Shown: positions 34,200-43,104, counted from the first letter of the stretch. The stretch is 64,000 nucleotides of DNA from Pseudarthrobacter phenanthrenivorans (GCF_000813845.1 NZ_JWTB01000029.1:1-64000); one strand, 5' to 3'. The notes: a model not told the origin generated them from the letters alone. A program made the numbers and translations.

Positions 34200-35230
34200 A
34201 CACCATGCGAGCCGTCCAGGTGGTCGGCTACCACGAAGGCCTGAAGATGACCGAGGCGCCCATTCCGGAAGTGGCCGGGGCCTGGGACGTGGTGGTCAGG
34301 ATCGGCGGAGCCGGCGTATGCCGGACGGACCTGCACATCCTCGAGGGCCAGTGGGCTGAAAAGTCCCAGGTGCACCTGCCCTACACGATCGGCCATGAGA
34401 ACGCGGGGTGGGTGCACGCCGTGGGCAGTGCGGTCACCAACGTCAAGGAAGGCGACAAGGTGATCCTGCACCCGCTGATCACCTGCGGCCTGTGCCGTGC
34501 GTGCCGCTCCGGCGACGACGTGCACTGCGAGAACAGCAAGTTCCCGGGTATTGACACCCACGGCGGGTACGCCGAGTACCTCCTCACCTCCGCCCGGTCC
34601 GTGGTGAAGATCGACGACTCGCTGGAACCCTCAGACGTGGCTGCGCTGGCGGACGCGGGCCTGACGGCGTACCACGCTGCGGCGAAGGCGGCCAAGAGGC
34701 TGACTCCGCGGGACAACTGCGTGGTGATCGGCGCCGGGGGCCTGGGCCACATCGGGATCCAGGTGCTGAAGGCGCTCACGCCGAGCCGGATCATCGTGGT
34801 GGACCGCAACCCGGCAGCCCTTGAGCTGGCGAAGTCCATCGGGGCCGATGAAGGGGTCCTTGCGGACGGCACGCAGGTGGAACAGGTGCACGCCCTCACC
34901 GGCGGCAACGGCGCCGAGGTGCTGATCGACTTCGTGGGCGAGGGCGGCGCGACGGCCGAGGGCATCGCGATGCTGCGCCAGGCGGGCGACTACTTCGTGG
35001 TGGGCTACGGCGAGGACATCAACGTGCCCACGATCGACATCATCTCCTCCGAGATCAACATCATCGGAAACCTCGTTGGGTCCTACAACGACCTGCAGGA
35101 CCTCATGGCACTCGCCGCCCGCGGCGCCGTGACGCTGCACACCCAGAAGTACAAGCTCGACGATTTCCAGCAGGCCATCAGCGACCTCGAGGCCGGCAAG
35201 GTCCGCGGCCGCGCCATCCTGGTGCCCTGA
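34196..35230 (+). CDS. Zinc NAD(P)-dependent alcohol dehydrogenase (MDR)
   Basis: 344 residues. Catalytic zinc ligands in VCRTDLH and GHENAGWV; structural zinc Cys set in CGLCRACRSGDDVHC; Rossmann motif GAGGLGHIG. It resembles the secondary alcohol dehydrogenases (ADH-A type) of Rhodococcus and propane clusters that oxidise 2-propanol to acetone. ATGA overlap with the MIP18-like gene. Confidence 0.88.
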   Translation: MNTMRAVQVVGYHEGLKMTEAPIPEVAGAWDVVVRIGGAGVCRTDLHILEGQWAEKSQVHLPYTIGHENAGWVHAVGSAVTNVKEGDKVILHPLITCGLCRACRSGDDVHCENSKFPGIDTHGGYAEYLLTSARSVVKIDDSLEPSDVAALADAGLTAYHAAAKAAKRLTPRDNCVVIGAGGLGHIGIQVLKALTPSRIIVVDRNPAALELAKSIGADEGVLADGTQVEQVHALTGGNGAEVLIDFVGEGGATAEGIAMLRQAGDYFVVGYGEDINVPTIDIISSEINIIGNLVGSYNDLQDLMALAARGAVTLHTQKYKLDDFQQAISDLEAGKVRGRAILVP

Positions 35231-35258
35231 TCCTTCCCACCCATCAAAGGAAAAACTG

Positions 35259-35576
35259 ATGATCTTTATTACCGCAAAGTTCCCGGTAAAGCCGGAGCAC
35301 GCCGACGCCTGGCCCGAGATTTCCCGGGACTTTACTGACAAAACCAACGCCGAGGAGGGCTGCCTGTTCTTTGAATGGGCGCGCTCCCTGGCCGACCCCA
35401 ACACCTACGTCCTGATCGAGGCGTTCCGCGATGACGAGGCCGGCGGTGAGCACGTGCAGTCGGAACACTTCAAGAAGGCTACGGCTGAATTGCCGGCGTA
35501 CCTGGCCCGGACTCCGGACATCGTGAACGTGAAGGTGGATGGCTGGTCCGAGCTTGGGGAGCTTGCGGTCAAGTAG
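35259..35576 (+). CDS. Putative quinol monooxygenase (ABM fold)
   Basis: 105-residue ABM-domain protein (FITAKFPVKPEHADAWPEI, then EEGCLFFEWARSLADPN), YgiN-like. Last gene of the amidohydrolase operon, 28 bp after the dehydrogenase and followed by an 18-bp-stem terminator. Role in the pathway unknown. Confidence 0.8.
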   Translation: MIFITAKFPVKPEHADAWPEISRDFTDKTNAEEGCLFFEWARSLADPNTYVLIEAFRDDEAGGEHVQSEHFKKATAELPAYLARTPDIVNVKVDGWSELGELAVK

Positions 35577-35611
35577 CCCGGCGCCCCGCATCGGAGGCTG
35601 GCACCGGGGGT

Positions 35612-35653
35612 GGAAGGACGACGGCGGGACTTGCCTCCCGCCGTCGTCCTTCC
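35612..35653. terminator. Very strong 18-bp hairpin
   Basis: Perfect stem: 35612-35629 pairs with 35636-35653, with a 6-nt loop CTTGCC. The core ACGACGGCGGGA/TCCCGCCGTCGT recurs beside other dehydrogenase sequences (29.1 and 38.25 kb) and, as a right arm only, at positions 21-32. It ends the plus-strand operon and the dehydrogenase fragment on the other strand. Confidence 0.8.
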
Positions 35654-35682
35654 ATTTCTGCCGGGTGTCCGCCCACCAGGCC

Positions 35683-36042
35683 CTACCGGTGCACCAGCAC
35701 CTTCACCGCCGTGTCCTTGTGGTTGATGAGGGTGCCGAATCCCTGCTCCACCAGATCCTCCACGGCGATCCGGCCAGTGATGAACGGCTTGAGGTCCAAC
35801 TTGCCCTCCTGCACCATTCTGATGACGGCGGGGTGGTCGCGGACGTAGGCGATGGTGCCGCGCAGGTCGATCTCCTTGAGCACCAACTTCTGCATGTCGA
35901 CTGTGGCGGGCGCGCCCCAGATGGACACGTTGACCACCACGGCGCCGGGCCGGACGGCGTCGAGCATGGTGTCCAGCACCGCATTCACGCCGGCGCATTC
36001 GAACGCGACGTCGGCACCCGCCCCGCCGGTGAGCTCCCGCAC
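35683..36042 (-). pseudogene. C-terminal third of a butanediol-dehydrogenase-like gene
   Basis: Closely matches the C-terminal about 119 codons of the intact gene at 38313-39368 (RELTGGAGADVAFECAGVNA onward to KVLVHR). Similarity stops abruptly at CCCGCAC (36036-36042); upstream sequence is unrelated. No zinc-binding N-terminal half is present, so it cannot encode a working enzyme. Confidence 0.85.
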
Positions 36043-36108
36043 CATATACCTGTGGCGTGTCGTGCGCAGCAGCCACTCGCTGGCAACAGCCCTTGCTAGA
36101 TTCACCCC

Positions 36109-36822
36109 ATGCAGGATCTGTGTGAAATTGACGTCGACTTCAACTTCTTCAAGGACACTCCGGCGGGTAGGGACCCAGACAGTCACAGTCCCACACTCCG
36201 GCGGTACCACCAGCTCTTATGGAGCAAGCCTCTGCCTGACGGGCGACCGTTTGAACTCCATGCCGGGCGCACCCGCTCACCCTATCTTGTGTACCAAGCG
36301 AACGGCACGAGAATCGTTCTCGGAAGCGATACGATTGCGACGCGGCATCGAAAGAGACTGCACCGCCTCTACGCGCAACTGCCGGATAAGGTCAATGACG
36401 CGTTTCTGCGACGCTCGTACACAATCTGCGGCTTCATGGTCTTTCCAGTTTCGCGCGGCGGGCTCAATCAGACACGAGGCATTCATCCGCGGATACAGGA
36501 CCGATGGGACTTGACCCTCGAAGCGATTCGGCGCTTTTACCACGGAGGCACGAGTCCCTTGGCTTCAACCATTGACCGTCATGCAGACTTCTTCGAGCTA
36601 TTCGGTTCCTTCAAGGGATACGTCGATCACTTCGTTCTCGGCGACTTTTTGGATGAGAGCGGTGCAGTGCGCTTCTTGCTCCCCTTCGACAACTACGAAT
36701 CGCCCGCATTGCCCTCCGACCTGCCAACGTATGCGCATTACCGTCTTGACAGTCTGAAACTCTTTAAGGCGCGCCGTCTGAGCATTTCAAATGAGATCAG
36801 GCGCCGCTGCGTACTGTGCTGA
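36109..36822 (+). CDS. Protein of unknown function (237 aa)
   Basis: Not assigned to a family with confidence. It has a conserved-looking front (DVDFNFF, DPDSHSPTLRRYHQLLWSKPLP), many aromatic and basic residues, no signal peptide and no membrane span. Similar fronts occur in uncharacterised actinobacterial proteins. Base composition is lower in GC than flanking genes, and it directly abuts the broken end of the dehydrogenase fragment, so it probably came in by recombination. Confidence 0.65.
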   Translation: MQDLCEIDVDFNFFKDTPAGRDPDSHSPTLRRYHQLLWSKPLPDGRPFELHAGRTRSPYLVYQANGTRIVLGSDTIATRHRKRLHRLYAQLPDKVNDAFLRRSYTICGFMVFPVSRGGLNQTRGIHPRIQDRWDLTLEAIRRFYHGGTSPLASTIDRHADFFELFGSFKGYVDHFVLGDFLDESGAVRFLLPFDNYESPALPSDLPTYAHYRLDSLKLFKARRLSISNEIRRRCVLC

Positions 36823-37097
36823 TCGCCAAGTCCGGCACTAGGATTTTTCCCGCCACCAATTGAGGCTGAAGCTGAGCAAAATCTGAGCTAAATCTTGGAC
36901 TCTCATTTGCGTCCGGCCTATAGGATTCCCTAGACCCCGGCGCCACAGGCACTGGGTGTCACTGAAAGGGGAACCGATGCCGGAGCTGGGCTGCACATAT
37001 CGGAAACGTCAGGACCTTTACACGGCGCAGTCGGCAGTAGCGGAGTTGCCGTCCAGCACGAAACGGGTCATGTGCACGAGCGGTTTGGAAGGAAGAA

Positions 37098-38207
37098 ATG
37101 TTTGACTCCCGCGAAAAGCGCGTTAGGAAGCAAGCGTCCTTGCGGGAGTCCCGGCTGCAAGCTGCGCTCAGAAGGTGGGACGGCTCTTCCGCTCCTATGC
37201 CCTCAGCGTCCTTCGTCGGTGCTCGAGGGAGTCTGCTTGTTTACTCCGATTACATCCTGATCCAGAAGGCAACTGACGTAGGTCCGGTGCGAGAGAAGCG
37301 CTATTCATTCAAGGACATAGATAGGCTCCTGCGATCGAACAGCGGACAGGAAGCCGTCGCCGTTATTCCCAAAGGTTCAAGCTTGGTGGTACTCGATGTT
37401 GAGGCAAACCCATGGGCTGTTACTGCATACCCTGGGGAGAATCCAAGTTTCTGGCATGATTTCTTCGACCTCGCATCAACAGCGCCGGTGGAAACGGTGA
37501 CAAGCCCCCGGGTTGCGATTGAAGCCCTTTGCCGCGGCGTCCAGGACCCCGTCAAACGAGCCGAGCTTCCATTCGAGGTGGGTTATACGAAGTTCCCCGA
37601 CTTTACAGTTTCACGACTGCTGCACAATGACTACGATTCGGTTGCCCTCGACAGTACACGGAACAGGTTGGGGATACTCAACAAAGAATTTATGGCTGGA
37701 AGAGTTTACGACGCGGCGGACATTATGTCTGTTGAAGTTTACGAAGACGGACGTTCGATAGCCCAAGCAAGCCGCGGACGCCAAGTCGGAGCAGCACTGG
37801 TTGGAAACATGCTCGCCGGCGCACCTGGTGCCGTGATTGGCGGCCTCGGAGCCAGGGTCAGAAGCCGGGATGAGATTCACGACCTGTCTTTGCGACTCAC
37901 CCTGAACGATACTGAGTTTCCAATTTTTGATCTGAGCCTGAACAAGGGGCCTGTGCTCAAAGGTTCTGTCCTACATGCAAAACTAAACACAGCGGTCCGG
38001 GGTTGGGCAGCCTTGATCGAGGCGATGATGCGGACTGCCGAAGCAAGTCCCCAAGGTTCAAGAGCCTCAACCGAAGCTGCGACTGGTGAGTCCATTCCAA
38101 CAGTGCGTGGACTAGCGGATGAACTGGCCAAACTGGCATCGCTGCGGGACAGCGGTGTCCTCAGCACGGACGAGTTCAACATACTAAAGCAGCGCCTCAT
38201 CGAGTGA
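37098..38207 (+). CDS. SHOCT-domain protein of unknown function (369 aa)
   Basis: The C-terminal 31 residues (DELAKLASLRDSGVLSTDEF then a KQRLIE end) are a SHOCT domain, a short helical pair common at the ends of bacterial proteins and thought to mediate oligomerisation. A Gly/Ala-rich hydrophobic hairpin (GAALVGNMLAGAPGAVIGGLGA, 20-residue core about 235-255) may insert in membrane. The rest is unrecognised. GGAAGGAAG precedes the ATG. Lower GC than neighbours; the 275-bp gap upstream shows no other gene. Confidence 0.7.
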   Translation: MFDSREKRVRKQASLRESRLQAALRRWDGSSAPMPSASFVGARGSLLVYSDYILIQKATDVGPVREKRYSFKDIDRLLRSNSGQEAVAVIPKGSSLVVLDVEANPWAVTAYPGENPSFWHDFFDLASTAPVETVTSPRVAIEALCRGVQDPVKRAELPFEVGYTKFPDFTVSRLLHNDYDSVALDSTRNRLGILNKEFMAGRVYDAADIMSVEVYEDGRSIAQASRGRQVGAALVGNMLAGAPGAVIGGLGARVRSRDEIHDLSLRLTLNDTEFPIFDLSLNKGPVLKGSVLHAKLNTAVRGWAALIEAMMRTAEASPQGSRASTEAATGESIPTVRGLADELAKLASLRDSGVLSTDEFNILKQRLIE

Positions 38208-38247
38208 GTCGCTTTGCACGTCGCCCGCCATCCGCGCGAACTGGGAG

Positions 38248-38277
38248 ACGACGGCGGCACGGGCGTCCCGCCGTCGT
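38248..38277. terminator. Hairpin after the dehydrogenase
   Basis: ACGACGGCGG / CCGCCGTCGT, 10-bp perfect stem with a 10-nt loop, between the convergent SHOCT gene and the dehydrogenase. Same hairpin family as 35612-35653. Confidence 0.65.
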
Positions 38278-38312
38278 CCTTCCTTCCCTGCCGGGCGTCC
38301 GCCCACCACGCC

Positions 38313-39368
38313 CTACGGGTGCACCAGCACCTTCACCGCGGTGTCCTTGTGGTTGATGAGGGTGTCGAAGCCCTGCTGCACCAGGTCCTCCAGCGCGATC
38401 CGGCCGGTGATGAACGGCTTGAGGTCCACCTTGCCTTCCTGCACCATCCTGATCACGGCGGGATGGTCGCGGACGTAGGCGATGGTGCCGCGCAAGTCGA
38501 TCTCCTTGAGCACAATCTTCTGCATGTCCACGGTGGCGGGCGCGCCCCAGATGGACACGTTGACCACCACGGCGCCCGGCCGGACGGCGTCAAGCATGGT
38601 GTCCAGCACCGCGTTCACGCCGGCGCATTCGAACGCGACGTCGGCCCCCGCCCCACCGGTGAGCTCCCGCACCCGCGCCGGGACGTCCTCCTTGCTCGGG
38701 TCCAGCACGTGGTCGGCCACGCCGCTGGAAGTGGCCTTCTCCTTGCGCGCCTGGCTGAGCTCGCTGATGATCGTGGTCACCCCCATGCCCTTCAGGACCG
38801 CGGCGGTAAGCAACCCGATCGGCCCGGACCCGCCCACCAGCGCCGTATCGCCGGCCTTCACGCCGCTGCGCGCCACCGCGTGGTGCGCCACGGACAGCGG
38901 CTCGATCAGCGCCGCCTCGTCCAGCGGGATGTCCCCGATCGGATGCACCCACCGCGCGTCCACCACGATCCTCTCGCTCAGCCCTCCCCCGCCGCCGGAC
39001 AGCCCGATGAAGCCCATCTGCCGGCACAGGTGGTAGCTGCCCGCCTGGCACATGTCGCAGGTCCCGTCCACAAAGTAAGGTTCGACGACGACGTTGTCCC
39101 CCACCCCGAGGCGCGTCACCCCTTCGCCGACTTCAGAGACCGTCCCGGAGAATTCGTGCCCCAGGGTCACCGGGGATTCCTCGTGCGAGAGCGGGTGCGG
39201 ATGGCCGGGCGCCGGGCAGAAGATAGGCCCTTCCAGGTACTCGTGGAGGTCGGTGCCGCAGATGCCGCACCATGCGACGTCGATCTTCACCGCCCCGGCG
39301 CGGAGTTCCGGCTCCGGGATGTCCTCGATGCGGATGTCCTTGCGGGCGTGGAAACGTGCTGCCTTCAT
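38313..39368 (-). CDS. 2,3-butanediol dehydrogenase-like zinc MDR enzyme
   Basis: 351 residues. Catalytic zinc motifs CGICGTDLHEY and GHEFSGTV, structural Cys set in GTCDMCQAGSYHLC, Rossmann motif GSGPIGLL, and the MDR segment IEPLSVAHHAV. The ordering and YLEGPIF loop match (R,R)-butanediol dehydrogenases, which oxidise diols to acetoin or diacetyl. It follows the flavin monooxygenase gene by 16 bp. Two broken relatives lie at 29.1 and 35.7 kb. Confidence 0.87.
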   Translation of the reverse strand: MKAARFHARKDIRIEDIPEPELRAGAVKIDVAWCGICGTDLHEYLEGPIFCPAPGHPHPLSHEESPVTLGHEFSGTVSEVGEGVTRLGVGDNVVVEPYFVDGTCDMCQAGSYHLCRQMGFIGLSGGGGGLSERIVVDARWVHPIGDIPLDEAALIEPLSVAHHAVARSGVKAGDTALVGGSGPIGLLTAAVLKGMGVTTIISELSQARKEKATSSGVADHVLDPSKEDVPARVRELTGGAGADVAFECAGVNAVLDTMLDAVRPGAVVVNVSIWGAPATVDMQKIVLKEIDLRGTIAYVRDHPAVIRMVQEGKVDLKPFITGRIALEDLVQQGFDTLINHKDTAVKVLVHP

Positions 39369-39384
39369 GATGGGCTCTCCCTAT

Positions 39385-41199
39385 TTAGCGGGTGTGGTGG
39401 CTGGGCTGCAGTTCGTACACCGGGGTTTCCAAACCCTCCATCCGGGCCTTGAGCTGCAGGGCCAGGTAGGAGGAGTAGTGCCGGCTCTGGTGCAGGTTGC
39501 CGCCGTGGATCCAGAGGTTGGGGACGTTGGTTGGTTTCCACATATTGCGCAGCTCCCCTTCCCAGGGGCCAGGGTCTTTTGGCGTGTCCGAGCCGTATCC
39601 CCAGCATTTGCCCACGCGGTCCGCGATTTCGGGCGAAACCAGGTCCGCCAGCCAGCCGTTCATGGACCCGTACCCGGTGGCGTAGACGATCAGGTCGGCC
39701 TCCAGCTCGGTGCCGTCGTCCATCACCACCGCGTTGCCGGTGATCTTGGCGACCTGCCCGTTCTTCAGCTTCACCCGGCCGTCGATGATCAGCTGGGAGG
39801 CGCCGACGTCGATGTAGTAGCCGGAGCCGCGCCGCAGGTACTTCAGGAACAGGCCGGACCCGTCCACGCCGAAGTCCAGCTCGAACCCGGCGGCCTCCAG
39901 CTGGGAGTAGAACTCCGCGTCCCGCTTGGCCATCTCCCGGTACACCGGCACCTGCGCCTCCGGCAGGATGCGCATGGGCAGCGAGGCAAAGAGCAGGTCG
40001 GCCTTCTCCGTGGTCACGCCGGCAGCCAAAGCCCGCTCCGAGTACAGGTCCCCCAGCGCCAGGTCCATCAGCGATTCGCTGCGGGCGATGTGGGTGGAAG
40101 AGCGCTGCACCATGGTGACGTCGCCGCCGTGCTCCCACAGGTCGGCGCAGATATCGTGCGCGGAGTTGTTGGAGCCGATCACCACGGCCTTCTTCCCGGT
40201 CCAGTCCCCGCCGCCGGGGTGCTGCGAGGAGTGCCGCTGCTCCCCGAGGAAGGACTGCGCGCCGTCGAACGCGGGGATGTTCGGGTAGCCGGAGACGCCC
40301 AGGGCGAAGACGAGCTGCTTGGGCCGGAGGGTCACCGGCGACCCGTTGCGGAGGACGCTGACCGCCCACTCCTGCGTGCCGTCGTCGTACTCCGCGCCCA
40401 CGCACTCGGTGCCGGACCAGTAGTTCAGCTCCATGATCCGGGTGTAGTGCTCCAGCCAGTCGCCGATCTTGTCCTTGGCGGCGAAGACAGGCCAGTCGTC
40501 CGGGAACTTCAGGTAGGGCAGGTGGTCGTACCAGACGGGGTCATGCAGGTGGAGGGACTTGTAGCGGTTGCGCCAGGAGTCGCCCGGGTTCTGGTTCTTC
40601 TCGATCACGATGGTGGGCACGCCCAGCCGCCGCAGCCGCGCCGCGAGGCCAATGCCACCCTGACCGCCGCCGATGATCACGCAGTAGGGCTGCTCCTCGT
40701 AGCCGAGCCGCGCCTCCTGCTCCTCCTTGAGTTCCTTCCAGGAGCGGCGGCCGCGGACGATCTGGTGCGCCACGCCCTGCTCGCGGCGCGGGCCCTTCTT
40801 CTCCTCGAAGCCCTTCAGCTCCTGCATGGTGGTGAGCAGCGTCCAGCATTTGCCGTTGCGGAGCCGGAGGTGGCCGTAGCCGCGGGCGGTGCCGGTCTCG
40901 AACGTGATCCAGGCTTCCACTGTGTTTGTTGTGTCAGCGCCGCCGGCCCCGGCGCTGCCTGTGGCGTCCTCGGCGAGCGCCCAGTTGGCGGGCTGCACGT
41001 GGTCCAGCGTGGCTTCCAGCATGCGGCGGATGTCGGACTTGCCTTCCAGGGTTTTCAGGTTCCAGGTGAACGCCACGAAGTCTCGCCAGTAGCTTTCGTC
41101 CTCGAAGAGCTCCAGCGCGGCGTCCACGTCGCGGCGCTGCAGCGCACCGTCCAGGCTGGCCAGCCAGGCCTGCGCGGCGGCGGTGGGTGTTTCGGTCAT
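39385..41199 (-). CDS. Class B flavin-dependent monooxygenase with N-terminal NTF2-like domain
   Basis: 604 residues. Residues 1 to about 130 resemble a SnoaL/NTF2 domain; the rest is a two-dinucleotide FMO: FAD motif GGGQGGIG (about 177-184), a FxGxxxH signature (FLGEQRHSS) and the NADPH motif GSNNSAHD. Such enzymes oxygenate soft heteroatoms or ketones (Baeyer-Villiger-like). ATG at 41199 has AAAGGAG five bases upstream. Divergent from a GAF regulator and co-transcribed with the butanediol-type dehydrogenase, suggesting ketone or diol catabolism. Confidence 0.83.
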   Translation of the reverse strand: MTETPTAAAQAWLASLDGALQRRDVDAALELFEDESYWRDFVAFTWNLKTLEGKSDIRRMLEATLDHVQPANWALAEDATGSAGAGGADTTNTVEAWITFETGTARGYGHLRLRNGKCWTLLTTMQELKGFEEKKGPRREQGVAHQIVRGRRSWKELKEEQEARLGYEEQPYCVIIGGGQGGIGLAARLRRLGVPTIVIEKNQNPGDSWRNRYKSLHLHDPVWYDHLPYLKFPDDWPVFAAKDKIGDWLEHYTRIMELNYWSGTECVGAEYDDGTQEWAVSVLRNGSPVTLRPKQLVFALGVSGYPNIPAFDGAQSFLGEQRHSSQHPGGGDWTGKKAVVIGSNNSAHDICADLWEHGGDVTMVQRSSTHIARSESLMDLALGDLYSERALAAGVTTEKADLLFASLPMRILPEAQVPVYREMAKRDAEFYSQLEAAGFELDFGVDGSGLFLKYLRRGSGYYIDVGASQLIIDGRVKLKNGQVAKITGNAVVMDDGTELEADLIVYATGYGSMNGWLADLVSPEIADRVGKCWGYGSDTPKDPGPWEGELRNMWKPTNVPNLWIHGGNLHQSRHYSSYLALQLKARMEGLETPVYELQPSHHTR

Positions 41200-41312
41200 C
41201 TCCACTCCTTTGTGTGGGGTCCCTCAGGTGGTCCGGGCGGCCCCCGCCCGCCGGGGTCCCTGCGGTATGCTGGAGCGGGCGTGAGCTGCATCACTATTGG
41301 AACGCGGCGGGG

Positions 41313-41328
41313 GTAACAAGCGCGTTAC
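41313..41328. promoter_or_regulatory. GTAAC/GTTAC operator in the FMO/regulator gap
   Basis: GTAAC-AAGCGC-GTTAC inverted repeat, about midway in the divergent gap between the flavin monooxygenase and the GAF regulator. Likely site of that regulator. Confidence 0.45.
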
Positions 41329-41370
41329 ACGGGCACTGCCGGCAAGGACGCCGGCGGTGAGGAGGAGACG

Positions 41371-42651
41371 GTGGACTACGGCCTGAGGTTTTCGGACCCG
41401 GCAAAGTACGCGCGTGCCCTGCGCCGGGCGCACGAGCTGGTCATGTCCGGTGTCCCCCGCCCGGAGATCCCCGTGCCGCTGGCGGAGTCATGGCGCCGGT
41501 CCATGGCGCTGGGCATCAGCCCGGACCAGCACAGCCCGCGGCACCTGCACGATCCGTCCGAGGTGCTGCAGTTGCGGCGGGAGCACCGGCTGCAGCTTGT
41601 GATGCCGGCGCTCCAGGACCTGCTGGCCGACGATTCCAGTTCCGGCCGGCACCTGCTGGTGCTCACCGACGCCACTGGGGAGATCCTGTGGCGGGTGGGC
41701 AGCCGGCAGGCGCTGCGCCGGGCGGACCGGCTGGAGTTCTCCGAGGGGGCCGACTGGTCCGAGGCGGGCATCGGCACCAACGCCATCAGCGAGGCCCTGG
41801 TCACAGGCGGGCCGGTGCAGCTGTTCTCCGCCGAGCACCTGGTCCGCACCCACCACGCCTGGGCCTGCACGGCGGCGCCCATCACTGACCCCGCCACCGG
41901 CCGGCTGCTGGGCGTGCTGGACATCTCGGGACCGCTGGACACCATCAGCGCGGACACGCTGCGGATGGTGCGGTGCGCGGTCCGGGTGGCGGAGTCGCTG
42001 CTGGGAACGTCCGACGGCGGCACGTCCTTGGGTGCCTCTTCTTCCGTGCGTGCGACCCGGCCGGGTGACCGGCGGCCTGGTGTTGCGGCTTCCTGGCTGG
42101 AGCTGCTGGGCGACAGGCCCGCGGCGGTGTTCGCGGATGGGAGCCGGGTGCCGCTGACGCTGCGACGCGCGGAGATCCTGGCGCTGCTTGATTCCCGATC
42201 GCAGGGGTGGAGCGCCGACGAGCTGGCATACGAGCTGCACGGCGATGCCGGCACACCACAGGCCATCCGCACGGAGATGTTCCGGGTCCGGTCGATGCTG
42301 GGGGATGCGGTGGAGTCGAACCCGTACCGGCTGGCTGCCGGGCTGGCGGGGTGTTCGGATTCGGGGCGGGTGCTGCGGATGCTACGAGAGGGACAGGTGG
42401 CTGACGCACTTGAGGCTTACCGGGCTCCCCTGCTCAGCCGCTCGGGTGCCCTGGCAGTGCAGCTGCTCCGGGGCCAGCTGGACCTTGCGGTCGGGTCGGC
42501 CGTTCGGGCTAGTGGCGACGCCGGGCTGCTCATCCGCTGGCTGTCCACGGATACGGGCTCTGGGGATTCTGAGGCCGTGGAGGCGCTGGGACGGCTGGTG
42601 GGACGCGGGGATCTCCGGTACCTGGCGTTTCGCGCATCCTCCGCTAGTTGA
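41371..42651 (+). CDS. GAF-domain transcriptional regulator
   Basis: 426 residues. GAF sensor at about 60-210 (LTDATGEILW, EAGIGTNAISEALVTG, AWACTAAPITDPATGRLLGVLDISG), as in AcoR-type activators. The C-terminal part lacks an AAA+ domain and instead has a winged-helix-like region (LRRAEILALLDSRSQGWSADE). GTG start behind GAGGAGGAG. Probably activates the divergent flavin monooxygenase operon in response to its substrate. Confidence 0.82.
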   Translation: MDYGLRFSDPAKYARALRRAHELVMSGVPRPEIPVPLAESWRRSMALGISPDQHSPRHLHDPSEVLQLRREHRLQLVMPALQDLLADDSSSGRHLLVLTDATGEILWRVGSRQALRRADRLEFSEGADWSEAGIGTNAISEALVTGGPVQLFSAEHLVRTHHAWACTAAPITDPATGRLLGVLDISGPLDTISADTLRMVRCAVRVAESLLGTSDGGTSLGASSSVRATRPGDRRPGVAASWLELLGDRPAAVFADGSRVPLTLRRAEILALLDSRSQGWSADELAYELHGDAGTPQAIRTEMFRVRSMLGDAVESNPYRLAAGLAGCSDSGRVLRMLREGQVADALEAYRAPLLSRSGALAVQLLRGQLDLAVGSAVRASGDAGLLIRWLSTDTGSGDSEAVEALGRLVGRGDLRYLAFRASSAS

Positions 42652-42699
42652 ACTGACGGACCTGGGGTCAGTAGAAGCTGCTGATGGAAGGAGCCGGTG

Positions 42700-42881
42700 G
42701 CCGCCCGGCCCGGCTCACCACTGCGCATGGCGTTATACTCGCGCAGATTGCCGAGGACATGCGCAACGGCCTCCTTACTCCCGGCTCCGTGCTCCCCACC
42801 GAGACCGAACTTGGCGCCGACGCATAGGTCAGCCGCACCGTGGCCCCCGAAGCCCTCATGCTGCTCGAGGAGGACGGCCTT
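42700..42881 (+). pseudogene. Decayed N-terminal half of a GntR gene
   Basis: Matches about 14592-14767 of the intact GntR gene (shared GTLLTPGS/PTETELGAD and EALMLLEEDGL coding). It has a frameshift in the first helix and an in-frame stop (GCATAG) where the intact gene codes for M-K. It ends abruptly and joins ribokinase sequence. Confidence 0.8.
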
Positions 42882-42883
42882 GA

Positions 42884-43075
42884 CGGTAGCGAACATTGTG
42901 GGCGTAGGCGACGCGTTCTGTGTCGCCCTGGTCCTGGCGCTGCGGAACGAGTTGGACTACACGCGGGCGCTGGCTGTGGCGAATGCCGTTGGTGCTGACG
43001 CCGTGGGTGATCCGTCGTCCCAGCGGATTTGGCACAGCGGGCTACCACGTGGAGCGGACCGCTCCGGCAGCGAGC
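42884..43075 (+). pseudogene. Decayed C-terminal part of a ribokinase gene
   Basis: Matches the last third of the intact ribokinase (20145-20330): GVGDAFCVALVLAL corresponds to GAGDAFCAALVLAL, then VANAVGADAVGDPSSQ. A one-base shift follows the PSSQ codons. No N-terminal two-thirds remain. Confidence 0.85.
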
Positions 43076-43104
43076 GCGCTGTGAACCTGACATTGGCGGC
43101 GACC

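Noticed and set aside
35683..36210. A complete 175-aa oxidoreductase start at 36210
   Set aside because: The first ~56 residues are unrelated sequence antisense to the 237-aa gene; only the dehydrogenase C-terminal part is homologous, so it is a pseudogene.
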